Assembly (NCBI GenBank): GCA_905235355.1
Contig: CAJOLM010000073.1
Location: forward strand, 1-5,966
Origin: an uncultured Elusimicrobiales bacterium
GTDB taxonomy: Bacteria; Elusimicrobiota; Elusimicrobia; Elusimicrobiales; Elusimicrobiaceae
Length of the DNA: 5,966 bases
Reading direction: 5' to 3'
Made by a program: the position numbers and the translations under genes. The first letter of the stretch is position 1. Every line of letters starts with the position of its first letter. A model generated the notes under the pieces. That model saw nothing but the letters and a program-made list of their open reading frames with translations. It made no database searches and was not told where the DNA came from. Of this stretch, positions 1-5,592 are shown piece by piece.

Positions 1-1125
1 GCGCTCTACCAGATGATTCCATAGTTCAATCCCAGCCGGGCATAACCATTTTTGGCTGTCAATGGTAAACCATAATTTGCGATTGGCCGCATACAAAAGT
101 GCCTGGTCCAAATCCTGCATAGCCAGCGTGCGGATGAGGAAGGCATCTTTGTATTTGCGGTCTTTTGAGGAAATGTCCGCTACAAATAAAATTTTGCTCA
201 GTTGCGTCATGGTTAAACTGCCCAAGGTATGCTCAGAAATAGCATTAAGTACATCTTTGTCTTTAATGCCAAACAGTTTGCGCGCAAGCACCGCCGATAC
301 ATACGAGTGGAGCAGCGCCGGCTCGCAGCGGCAAATATCTTCAAAATAAGGCACTTTTAATTTATGCGTTTTGCAGTAAGCAATTAATTGCTCGGAAGAA
401 AAACCTTTGCCTGCATCATGGAAAATGCCGGCTTGCACCGCTTGTTCAATGGGCACTTCGTAAATATCGCTTAGCACCGCGCACAATTCGGCTACTTTGA
501 CCGAGTGCAAATAGCGGTTGGGTTTGAGGTTTTTCTTTAGCCAACGGTGCTGCTCCAGGCCATATAAATCGTGCCGCAAAATGAGCTTACCCACGGTATC
601 AGGCACTTTGTCCGTCGGGATAGTGCCGCTGGATAAAATGTGCGCCCGCACGCGCGTGGATGACATTTTGGGAAATTGCCCCGGCAAAAAAATGTGTTTG
701 AAATCAGCCTGATGCTCCGGAAACCCCTTGCGCCGGCCCGCGACCACGGTGGCGTGTTTAAAAATATAGTCCGGGTTTTTCCAGGCGAGCAAATCATTTA
801 GGCAATCCGTACCTACCAGCAAATAAATGTCCGGATTGGCATAGCGTTTGCGCAAATATTCTACTAATTGATAAGAATAGGTTTTGCCGCCGCGTTTAAG
901 CTCATAATCGTCAAAGATTAAATTTTTTCCCAGCGGGGCAAAGGCCGCTTTAGCCATTTGCATGCGCAGCTTAAACGGCGTGGGGGATTTTGCTTTAAAA
1001 GGGGATTGGTACGCAGGCACGATATGTGCTACGTCGGGCTTAAGCGTTTGCAACGCTTTTTTAAGCATGGCCACATGGCCTTTATGAACCGGATCAAAAC
1101 TTCCGCCAAACACAAGTATCTTCAT
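1..1125 (-). CDS. nadD-yqeK: NadD-YqeK fusion: nicotinate-mononucleotide adenylyltransferase + HD-domain Ap4A hydrolase-like protein (C-terminus cut off)
   Basis: The minus-strand frame is open for 375 codons from ATG 1125 to the window edge, so the C-terminus is missing. Residues 1-185 are a NadD domain: GGSFDPVHKGH (7-17) is the nucleotidyltransferase signature with the HxGH pair H14/H17, ELKRGGKTYS (75-84) and LLVGTD (102-107) are typical, and SSTRVR (155-160) is the ISSTxxR motif. NadD joins nicotinate mononucleotide and ATP to give NaAD and PPi. Residues about 204-330 are an HD domain of YqeK type with the expected metal ligands H207, H236-D237, H273, H299 (SEHT) and D317 (FVAD). YqeK of Bacillus is known as a symmetrical Ap4A hydrolase giving ADP. 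The two are usually separate neighbouring genes; fusions are known in mycoplasmas. There is no stop or frameshift between the domains. It lies 33 bp after the glycosyltransferase gene, probably in one operon. No clear Shine-Dalgarno precedes the ATG. Both domain assignments are secure; Ap4A activity is inferred. Confidence 0.94.
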   Translation of the reverse strand, partial: MKILVFGGSFDPVHKGHVAMLKKALQTLKPDVAHIVPAYQSPFKAKSPTPFKLRMQMAKAAFAPLGKNLIFDDYELKRGGKTYSYQLVEYLRKRYANPDIYLLVGTDCLNDLLAWKNPDYIFKHATVVAGRRKGFPEHQADFKHIFLPGQFPKMSSTRVRAHILSSGTIPTDKVPDTVGKLILRHDLYGLEQHRWLKKNLKPNRYLHSVKVAELCAVLSDIYEVPIEQAVQAGIFHDAGKGFSSEQLIAYCKTHKLKVPYFEDICRCEPALLHSYVSAVLARKLFGIKDKDVLNAISEHTLGSLTMTQLSKILFVADISSKDRKYKDAFLIRTLAMQDLDQALLYAANRKLWFTIDSQKWLCPAGIELWNHLVER

Positions 1126-1133
1126 AGGTCTTT

Positions 1134-1139
1134 ATTATA
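1134..1139 (-). promoter_or_regulatory. Possible -10 hexamer (TATAAT) just before nadD-yqeK
   Basis: A perfect TATAAT reads on the minus strand with 8 nt between its 3' end and the nadD ATG at 1125. If used, transcription would start within a few bases of the ATG, giving a leaderless or nearly leaderless message, which would fit the lack of a ribosome-binding site. I see no good -35 element 16-18 bp upstream, and read-through from the gene before it is equally possible. Chance occurrence in AT-rich spacer cannot be excluded. Confidence 0.3.
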
Positions 1140-1158
1140 ACATTTCCGCACGCGTTTG

Positions 1159-2202
1159 CTACGGCTGCGGCGCATGTAACCGGGCTAGCCACACCGCAGC
1201 TGCGGTTAGCAGCCCCGCTGCTAGTAAGTAAATTAAAATGGCATAGGCTTCGTCTAGGCACGTCACGGCAAAAGCCAGTATATTAAAAAATAGGGCAGCC
1301 GATATAAACAGCACTAAAATTTTGCGCAAGGACCAAGCATTGTTTTTTAGACGTAAGGCCGCATGGTCGGGGCTGCCGCGCAGCGGATTTTTCCGTTGCA
1401 ATAGACGCATAATACTGACAAACCCCGTATCAAAAAGCGGCACGGCTAAAATCAGTAACGGGGCCAAAAATCCAATATGAGAGTGTTCGCTGTACCCCGT
1501 TCCCATCGTCAGGGCCGCAAGCAAAAAGCCCAGCAGCGTGCTGCCGCTATCGCCTAGAAAAGTTTTCATTTTCTTGGTGTGATTATACGGCCAAAAACCA
1601 ATACACGCGCCCACAAGCGCACACGCGCAAAAATTAATGTAGAGCTGTTCCGAAGGCAGCGCAATCAGCCACAACCCTAGTGCCGCTACTAATGCTTGGG
1701 ATACACATAGTCCGTCGGCAATATCCAGCAGATTAAAGGCATTAGTCAGCCCCAGTACCCACAAAAATGTCAGCGCGTAAGAAAGTAGCGGCGCATCAAA
1801 CAGCGTGATATGCACCCCATAGCGTATCAGACACAAAACCGTTAAACATTGTACGGCTAATTTAACGGAAAAGTGCAGACCTTGCGGTTTTTTTAAATCA
1901 TCTAAAATACCCAGCGCAAAAATGATAGCCGCCCCGCACAAAATCCCGCGTAAACTATGTAGCGTGCCGGTGGGGAAATTAGTGGTCAGGCGGATAAAAA
2001 TTAAGCTGGCTGTCAGGCCTATAAATATCGCGCAACCGCCCAGCACCGGGACAGCCGCCGCGTGATGCTTTAGCCCGCCCGGTGTGTCCAAAAAATATTT
2101 CCCCAGCAAGGCGCGACAGAGCGGCAGCGACAGAACCGTTACCAAACAAGCTATTGCAATTGTGCTAAAATAAAGACAGGGTATCGTCATCTCTTTTATC
2201 AT
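1159..2202 (-). CDS. WecA/TagO/MraY-family undecaprenyl-phosphate sugar-1-phosphate transferase (glycosyltransferase family 4)
   Basis: A 347-residue polytopic membrane protein of the usual length for this family. It would transfer a sugar-1-phosphate, probably HexNAc-1-P, from a UDP-sugar to undecaprenyl phosphate in the inner membrane, starting a surface glycan such as O-antigen or a wall polymer. Visible motifs are LDTPGGLKHH with VPVLGG (38-56), the Mg-binding LDDL (100-103), NAFNLLDIADGL (154-165) with the catalytic-type aspartates, FLGDSG (215-220), and the cytoplasmic loop RGSPDHAALRL (275-285). In WecA/TagO that loop normally reads HxHH; here only the first histidine (H280) remains, so the protein belongs to a variant branch, and the sugar substrate cannot be named. 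Hydrophobic segments run throughout. Met5 (ATG 2188-2190) is an alternative start: AAAGAG abuts it and TATGAT lies 7 nt upstream. The gene is divergent from the lipoprotein gene and leads into nadD-yqeK. Confidence 0.92.
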   Translation of the reverse strand: MIKEMTIPCLYFSTIAIACLVTVLSLPLCRALLGKYFLDTPGGLKHHAAAVPVLGGCAIFIGLTASLIFIRLTTNFPTGTLHSLRGILCGAAIIFALGILDDLKKPQGLHFSVKLAVQCLTVLCLIRYGVHITLFDAPLLSYALTFLWVLGLTNAFNLLDIADGLCVSQALVAALGLWLIALPSEQLYINFCACALVGACIGFWPYNHTKKMKTFLGDSGSTLLGFLLAALTMGTGYSEHSHIGFLAPLLILAVPLFDTGFVSIMRLLQRKNPLRGSPDHAALRLKNNAWSLRKILVLFISAALFFNILAFAVTCLDEAYAILIYLLAAGLLTAAAVWLARLHAPQP

Positions 2203-2203
2203 A
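2198..2203 (-). promoter_or_regulatory. Possible -10 element (TATGAT) for the sugar-phosphate transferase gene
   Basis: TATGAT on the minus strand matches the consensus at five of six positions. It overlaps the annotated ATG at 2200-2202 and lies 7 nt before the in-frame ATG at 2188-2190, so if it is the true -10, translation would begin at that second ATG without a leader. A convincing -35 is missing. It also overlaps the plus-strand TATAAT at 2202-2207, so the two divergent promoters could compete. Confidence 0.25.
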
Positions 2204-2207
2204 TAAT
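2202..2207 (+). promoter_or_regulatory. Possible -10 element (TATAAT) for the lipoprotein gene
   Basis: A perfect TATAAT lies about 30 bp before the lipoprotein ATG, which would leave a leader of roughly 24 nt containing the strong Shine-Dalgarno AGGGAG (2227-2232), 5 nt before the start codon. No good -35 hexamer is visible at normal spacing, so an activator may be needed or the assignment may be wrong. Confidence 0.4.
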
Positions 2208-2237
2208 ATTAGAAGTAACTTCGCCTAGGGAGTCTGT

Positions 2238-2855
2238 ATGAAAAAAATTTTATGGCTGGTGTGGTGCGGGGTATTGCTAACAGGCTGTGCCTCGGCCCCT
2301 ATTCAAAAAGCATGCACCGATGCATTTGCGCGTCCGTCTTATTTTGACCAGGGAGAAGAACTGGCCGGATTTGCTTTTTCCGCCGGGGCGTATAACTATG
2401 GACTAAACGGAATTTTGCAAATTAAACGCAGCGATATAGATACGTATCAAGCGGTTGCTTTTGCCGTGGACGGATACCAATTATTTCAGGCGGTTATCAC
2501 GGCACAAGGGGTGGAATATCCGTTTTTATCTCCAGTAGCTGATCGGTCAGCTGTACGTAAAAGACTGACGCGTTTTTTAACCCTGCTATTGGAGCCGCCC
2601 GCCCAATTAACCAAGTGCCAGGTGAAGGAAGGCGGGGTGCGTCGGGTTACATACAAAACGCCGGGCAAGGTCATTTATGAATATCCCGCACGGCAGCTTT
2701 TTCCGACGGTAGCCATCCGCAAAAAAACCTTTAGTTCCGCACGTGTAGAATATGGTGAGTATCAACCGTACGGTGAGGGCTTATTGCCCTATGGCTTACA
2801 TTATGAGGACGGGCCGGCCTGGATCACGTTGCGCTTGTTAACACTAAAAAAATAA
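2238..2855 (+). CDS. Hypothetical lipoprotein (205 aa), family not recognised
   Basis: The N-terminus MKKILWLVWCGVLLTGC is a lipoprotein signal peptide: two lysines, a hydrophobic stretch, and the lipobox LTGC with the lipidated cysteine at C17. The next residue is alanine, not aspartate, so by the Lol sorting rule the mature protein of about 189 residues should go to the outer membrane. The start is well supported by AGGGAG 5 nt before the ATG. The mature part has no motif I recognise. It begins with a short linker, then alternating-hydrophobic stretches with aromatics (about 42-62, 71-95 and 135-150), and ends in a Tyr/Gly-rich part (172-192) and a short amphipathic strand. This could be a LolB-like half-barrel, but that is only an impression from the strand pattern. 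Cysteines C26 and C127 could form a disulphide. It is divergent from the glycosyltransferase gene and 72 bp before the pilin gene, which has its own promoter, so a functional link to either is unproven. Confidence 0.82.
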   Translation: MKKILWLVWCGVLLTGCASAPIQKACTDAFARPSYFDQGEELAGFAFSAGAYNYGLNGILQIKRSDIDTYQAVAFAVDGYQLFQAVITAQGVEYPFLSPVADRSAVRKRLTRFLTLLLEPPAQLTKCQVKEGGVRRVTYKTPGKVIYEYPARQLFPTVAIRKKTFSSARVEYGEYQPYGEGLLPYGLHYEDGPAWITLRLLTLKK

Positions 2856-2863
2856 AAATTAGC

Positions 2864-2892
2864 TGGACGAAATGAAAATATTTTTTTATACT
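2864..2892 (+). promoter_or_regulatory. Candidate sigma70-type promoter of the pilin gene
   Basis: TGGACG (2864-2869, four of six matches to TTGACA) is followed after 17 bp by TATACT (2887-2892, five of six matches to TATAAT). Transcription would start near 2899, about 29 bp before the pilin ATG. TAGG (2915-2918) could serve as a modest ribosome-binding site 9 nt before the ATG. I looked for the GG-N10-GC pattern of sigma54 promoters, common before pilin genes, and did not find it here. Confidence 0.55.
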
Positions 2893-2927
2893 TTAAATAG
2901 TAGCCTCTTAAATGTAGGTTTCGTTTT

Positions 2928-3413
2928 ATGAAAAAATATCAATACGGTTTTACGCTGATTGAACTGTTGGTGGTCATCTTGATCGTAGGAATTTTGGCTG
3001 CGATTGCGTTGCCGTATTATCAAAATGCCGTCACGCATAGCCGCTACACCCAGCTGGAAATTACGGCTTCTACTTTGCAGCAGGCCGCGGTACGCTACCG
3101 TCTGGGTAGTACCAAGTGGCCGTCCGATTTTTCTGAATTAGATATTGGTTTGCAAGGGGAAATTTCCGAAGACGGGACCGTGCTTACGCAAAAAGAAGCC
3201 GTCTGTGAGTACTACCCGGAGGCGGACTCCCTTTTCGTGGCCTGTTATACTACCAAATCACCCGAAGTGGGATATTTAGTTTTTTATGAAAAGGCACAAC
3301 GTTATTGCTTGGCAAATAGCGGAGATGAAAGAGGGAAAGCGTTTTGTATATCGTTAGGCGGGGACGAAGTGGATAGCGAAATTGAAGGTATGAAACAATA
3401 CACTATTCCGTAA
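2928..3413 (+). CDS. Type IV pilin-like protein (prepilin, 161 aa)
   Basis: The N-terminus is a class-III (prepilin) signal: the short basic leader MKKYQYG is followed by FTLIELLVVILIVGILAAIA. A prepilin peptidase would cut after G7 and methylate F8, leaving Glu5 of the mature chain (E12), which guides subunit assembly in type IV pilins and pseudopilins. The hydrophobic spine covers about 8-30 and continues into an amphipathic helix to about 57. The globular part carries four cysteines, C93, C106, C127 and C140. The last two enclose a 12-residue loop (a D-region-like disulphide loop) and are followed by SLGG, a pattern I associate with the pilin families of Elusimicrobiota. It could be a major pilin, a minor pilin or a secretion pseudopilin; the sequence alone does not decide. 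No assembly ATPase, platform protein or peptidase is adjacent. The gene has its own promoter and a strong terminator, so it is a single-gene unit. Confidence 0.95.
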   Translation: MKKYQYGFTLIELLVVILIVGILAAIALPYYQNAVTHSRYTQLEITASTLQQAAVRYRLGSTKWPSDFSELDIGLQGEISEDGTVLTQKEAVCEYYPEADSLFVACYTTKSPEVGYLVFYEKAQRYCLANSGDERGKAFCISLGGDEVDSEIEGMKQYTIP

Positions 3414-3431
3414 ATTTTTGATTTTTTTGAT

Positions 3432-3463
3432 CCCGCTTATGTCGTTTGTAAGCGGGTTTTTTT
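3432..3463 (+). terminator. Rho-independent terminator after the pilin gene
   Basis: CCCGCTTA (3432-3439) and TAAGCGGG (3449-3456) form a perfect 8-bp GC-rich stem with a 9-nt loop, directly followed by seven T residues (3457-3463). It begins 18 bp after the pilin stop codon. It separates the pilin from the repair gene and shows that any start codon upstream of about 3464 for the next gene would translate the hairpin. Confidence 0.93.
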
Positions 3464-3468
3464 ATAAC
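3463..3468 (+). promoter_or_regulatory. Possible -10 element (TATAAC) before the alkylation repair gene
   Basis: TATAAC matches the -10 consensus at five of six positions and ends exactly 6 nt before the second of two adjacent ATG codons (3475). Transcription starting at that A would give a leaderless message, which would explain why no Shine-Dalgarno is visible. The -35 would fall in the terminator loop, where no good match is seen. The first T is shared with the terminator T-run. Confidence 0.3.
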
Positions 3469-3471
3469 CTT

Positions 3472-4119
3472 ATGATGACTATTGAGGACATTAATAGACA
3501 AATTCAGACGTTGCCGCAGACGGCTTTTGGCGTGTCTGTTCCGGCCTTACGCAAGCTGGCGCGGGAAATTGCACGCGCGGATTATCGGGGATTTATTAAG
3601 CAAAATCCGAATAATAGTTTTGAACTGAAAATGCTGCACGCTTTTGTGTTGGGATATGCCAAAGACGATATTGGCGTGCTGTTGAAATCGTTTGAAGAAT
3701 TTATCCCGCAAGTGGACGGCTGGGCGGTCAATGATGCGCTGTGCCAAAATTTCAAAATAGCGCGCCGCTACCTAGACGTGGTGTGGAAATTTCTAATGAA
3801 ATACCGCCGCTCTAAAAAAGAATTTGAGAGCCGTGTGGTGGCGGTGATGCTGCTGTCACACTTTTTAACAGACGAGTATATAGACCGGGTGCTAGATGTG
3901 TTAAACACGCTAGACACCGGGGCCTATTACTCTCAAATGGGTGTGGCGTGGGCGGTGGCGACTGCAATGGGCAAATATCCGCACAAATGTATGGCTTTTT
4001 TACGCTCGCCCACTTGCCGGTTGGACGGGGCTACTTATCAAAAATCGCTGCAGAAAATCCGCGAATCTTTCCGGGTGTCTGACTTCATTAAACAACAGAC
4101 GTGGAAACTGGCAAAATAA
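3472..4119 (+). CDS. AlkD-like DNA alkylation repair protein (COG4912, HEAT-repeat DNA glycosylase family)
   Basis: A 215-residue all-helical protein of the DNA alkylation repair family, which excises N3- and N7-alkylated purines without base flipping. Family signatures are FGVSVPALRKLAREIA (19-34), GWAVNDALCQNFK (83-95), and YYSQMGVAWAVATAMGKYP (152-170) followed by YQKSLQKIRESFRV (189-202). The residues lining the AlkD DNA cleft appear conserved: W84 and D88 in the WxxxD spacing (Bacillus AlkD W109/D113), R121 (R148) and W160 (W187), aligned by eye. The protein resembles the shorter, AlkD-related branch common in gut Firmicutes and Bacteroidetes. The frame is open further upstream to a TTG at 3418, but those codons cover the terminator and encode an implausible hydrophobic stretch, so I start at ATG 3472, with ATG 3475 equally possible. 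No ribosome-binding site is visible. The gene is convergent with tRNA-Ser. Substrate activity is inferred from the family. Confidence 0.9.
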   Translation: MMTIEDINRQIQTLPQTAFGVSVPALRKLAREIARADYRGFIKQNPNNSFELKMLHAFVLGYAKDDIGVLLKSFEEFIPQVDGWAVNDALCQNFKIARRYLDVVWKFLMKYRRSKKEFESRVVAVMLLSHFLTDEYIDRVLDVLNTLDTGAYYSQMGVAWAVATAMGKYPHKCMAFLRSPTCRLDGATYQKSLQKIRESFRVSDFIKQQTWKLAK

Positions 4120-4160
4120 CTTGCTTATATGTAGCAGCAAAGTAAAATATGCAGAAAAAA

Positions 4161-4247
4161 CGGAAGGGGAGGGATTTGAACCCTCGATACGGTTGCCCGT
4201 ATATCAGTTTTCAAGACTGACGCCTTAAACCACTCGGCCACCCTTCC
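4161..4247 (-). tRNA. tRNA-Ser (anticodon UGA)
   Basis: The 87-nt class II tRNA folds fully. The acceptor stem pairs GGAAGGG with CCCTTCC and is followed by discriminator G. The D-arm contains GGCCGAGTGGTTTAAGGC, and the anticodon stem TCAGT/ACTGA closes the loop CTTGAAA with anticodon TGA at 4211-4213. A long variable arm (ATACGG-GCAA-CCGTAT) precedes the T-arm GAGGG-TTCAAAT-CCCTC. The long variable arm and the discriminator G are serine identity features; the tRNA reads UCA and other UCN codons. The 3' CCA is not encoded, so it must be added by CCA-adding enzyme. Six T residues (minus strand, 4155-4160) follow the discriminator directly and may end transcription. Nothing suggests an integrated element at the 3' end. 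Confidence 0.97.
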
Positions 4248-4269
4248 ATACGACGATAATTTATATCTT

Positions 4270-4299
4270 ATTGTACCAAACTATGAGCCACAGTGACAA
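4270..4299 (-). promoter_or_regulatory. Promoter of tRNA-Ser
   Basis: On the minus strand TTGTCA (4294-4299, five of six matches to TTGACA) is followed after 18 bp by TACAAT (4270-4275, five of six). Transcription would start near 4263, leaving about 16 nt of 5' leader for RNase P to remove. The -35 lies 25 bp beyond the ATPase stop codon, and no hairpin terminator is seen between them, so the tRNA might also receive read-through. Confidence 0.6.
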
Positions 4300-4309
4300 A
4301 ATAGTGACA
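4292..4309. repeat. Short direct repeat AGTGACA x2 at the tRNA promoter
   Basis: AGTGACA occurs at 4292-4298 and again at 4303-4309, an offset of 11 bp, close to one helical turn. The first copy overlaps the -35 element of the tRNA-Ser promoter. It could be a protein-binding site or chance; nothing else supports a function. Confidence 0.35.
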
Positions 4310-4324
4310 TTTTTTTATCAAAAT

Positions 4325-5521
4325 TTACTTTCCCAGTAGCCAGTCCAGTACGTTTATTTGTTGGATACCCTCAAAGTCCGTAGCAGGCAAATAATCCATA
4401 GTCAGCAGATATTTGGGGTAATGGTCCTTAATCTTTTTTAAGGGTTCCAGTTCCCGCTTTAAGGTTTCTTCGGCAAGTACGCTTTGGGATACTTGATAAT
4501 ACTCCGTTCCCTGTTCATTGAGGGCCACAAAATCGACCTCTTGTGTGCCTGTTTTGCCAATAAAGACCTTATAGCCACGCCGAATAAGTTCCAGATATAC
4601 GATATTTTCCAAGATATGCCCAGTATCTTTCCCTTTGTTATTTAAGAGGGCTTGGCGTAGTCCCGTATCTACAATGTAGTATTTTTCTCCTGTTTGAAGA
4701 TATTGTTTGCCTTTGATGTCATAGCGTGAAGCAGAATATAACACAAAACTTTCCACCAAGGCTGTTATGTATTTTTGAACCGTTTGATGGGAAATTTTAT
4801 ACCCCGCAGATGTAAGGGTATCACTAATCTTTTTCAGAGATACCAAACTGCCGACATTATCAAACAAGAATTTTATAATACGGTATAGTTCGTCGGTATT
4901 GCCTATTTTGTACCTAGCCATAACGTCTTTAATGATAATAGAGTCTAAAATCCCTTTTAAGTACGTGCTAACGGCTTCTTCAGTAGGCATTTGCAAGGTA
5001 TAAGGAAATGCGCCGTTTTGTACATAAGACCGATACAGTAGCGGTAAATTAGTTTTATCTGCCTGAGCGGAAACATATTCTGAAAACGAGAGCGGTAAGA
5101 TTTGGATTTCTACATAGCGGCCCGATAAAAGAGTAGCCAAATCACCAGACAATAAATGAGCGTTGGAACCTGTAATATAAATGTCTAAGTTTTCGCGGAT
5201 GTATAGACTATCTACCACACGTTGAAAATTGGGTACATTTTGAATTTCGTCTAAGAAAATATAGTTTTTCTTATTAGGAACTACTTTATCAAGAATGTAC
5301 TGATGCAATTTGTTACTATCTTGCAATTCCGTGTGTAGCATATCTTCAAAGTTAAGCGTGAGAATTTGTTTTTTGCTTACGCCGTTTTTAAGCAAATAAT
5401 CCTGGTAGAGCGTAAACAGGGTAGATTTTCCCGACCTTCTAACTCCGCTAACCACCTTGATGAGTTGCTTATCTTTGAAAAGTATAAGTTTGTTTAGATA
5501 TTGTGTTCTTTGTATCAGCAT
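4325..5521 (-). CDS. AAA_14/DUF4143-family P-loop ATPase (398 aa)
   Basis: A full-length protein of the AAA_14-DUF4143 family, abundant in gut and other host-associated bacteria; its cellular role is not established. The N-terminal ATPase part has Walker A GVRRSGKST (26-34), Walker B YIFLDEIQN (87-95), the sensor-like ITGSN (116-120), and the family motif LSGRYVEIQILPLSFSEY (132-149). GAFP (170-173) leads into a helical, winged-helix-like middle (about 205-262). The C-terminal DUF4143 part has ENIVYLELIRRGYKV (305-319), then EVDFVA (328-333) and QVS (343-345). These sit where a PD-(D/E)XK nuclease fold has its catalytic residues, but the E-x-K triad is replaced by Q-V-S, so nuclease activity is doubtful. 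GGAGG (5526-5530) supports the ATG at 5521. The gene is more AT-rich than the left-hand genes (hand count 33% G+C over 4681-4740, against 45% over 1381-1440), consistent with horizontal acquisition. No partner gene is adjacent. Confidence 0.94.
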   Translation of the reverse strand: MLIQRTQYLNKLILFKDKQLIKVVSGVRRSGKSTLFTLYQDYLLKNGVSKKQILTLNFEDMLHTELQDSNKLHQYILDKVVPNKKNYIFLDEIQNVPNFQRVVDSLYIRENLDIYITGSNAHLLSGDLATLLSGRYVEIQILPLSFSEYVSAQADKTNLPLLYRSYVQNGAFPYTLQMPTEEAVSTYLKGILDSIIIKDVMARYKIGNTDELYRIIKFLFDNVGSLVSLKKISDTLTSAGYKISHQTVQKYITALVESFVLYSASRYDIKGKQYLQTGEKYYIVDTGLRQALLNNKGKDTGHILENIVYLELIRRGYKVFIGKTGTQEVDFVALNEQGTEYYQVSQSVLAEETLKRELEPLKKIKDHYPKYLLTMDYLPATDFEGIQQINVLDWLLGK

Positions 5522-5536
5522 AGGCCCTCCGCTCCA

Positions 5537-5568
5537 ATTATACTATCAAAATAAATTCAAAATGTCAA
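5537..5568 (-). promoter_or_regulatory. Promoter of the DUF4143 ATPase gene
   Basis: A perfect TTGACA lies at 5563-5568 on the minus strand. At 17 bp spacing it is followed by TAGTAT (5540-5545); at 20 bp by a perfect TATAAT (5537-5542). The 17-bp pair would start transcription near 5533, which keeps the Shine-Dalgarno GGAGG (5526-5530) within the message. The 20-bp pair would start it at the edge of that site, so the first is more plausible. Confidence 0.6.
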
Positions 5569-5592
5569 AAAGATTAAATGATACTTAAAATA

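Noticed and set aside
62..349. Plus-strand reading frame of 95 codons opposite nadD-yqeK
   Set aside because: It is antisense to a confidently identified HD-domain coding region, with no ribosome-binding site and no family resemblance.
518..1140. Further plus- and minus-frame open stretches over nadD-yqeK (518-712, 537-797, 958-1140)
   Set aside because: They are other-frame shadows of the NadD/YqeK gene, whose motifs cover the whole interval.
2486..2674. Minus-strand 62-codon frame inside the lipoprotein gene
   Set aside because: Antisense to a gene with a clear lipobox and Shine-Dalgarno; it has no start signal of its own.
2856..2927. Sigma54 promoter before the pilin
   Set aside because: No GG-N10-GC pair of the -24/-12 type is present; a sigma70-type pair fits better.
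3547..3747. Minus-strand frame inside the alkylation repair gene
   Set aside because: It is antisense to a coding region with family motifs on both sides of it.
4121..4140. Terminator after the alkylation repair gene
   Set aside because: Only a 5-bp TTGCT/AGCAA stem with a 10-nt loop is present, with no T-run after it.
3941..4228. Plus-strand frame across the end of the repair gene and the tRNA
   Set aside because: It overlaps the repair gene in another frame and runs through tRNA-Ser antisense; the EGFEPSIRLPVYQF-like tail is the familiar translation artefact of a reversed tRNA-Ser.
4161..5521. tRNA-Ser as the attachment site of a genomic island carrying the ATPase
   Set aside because: The ATPase lies on the 5' side of the tRNA, whereas integrases usually use the 3' end; no duplicated tRNA 3' segment and no integrase is visible.
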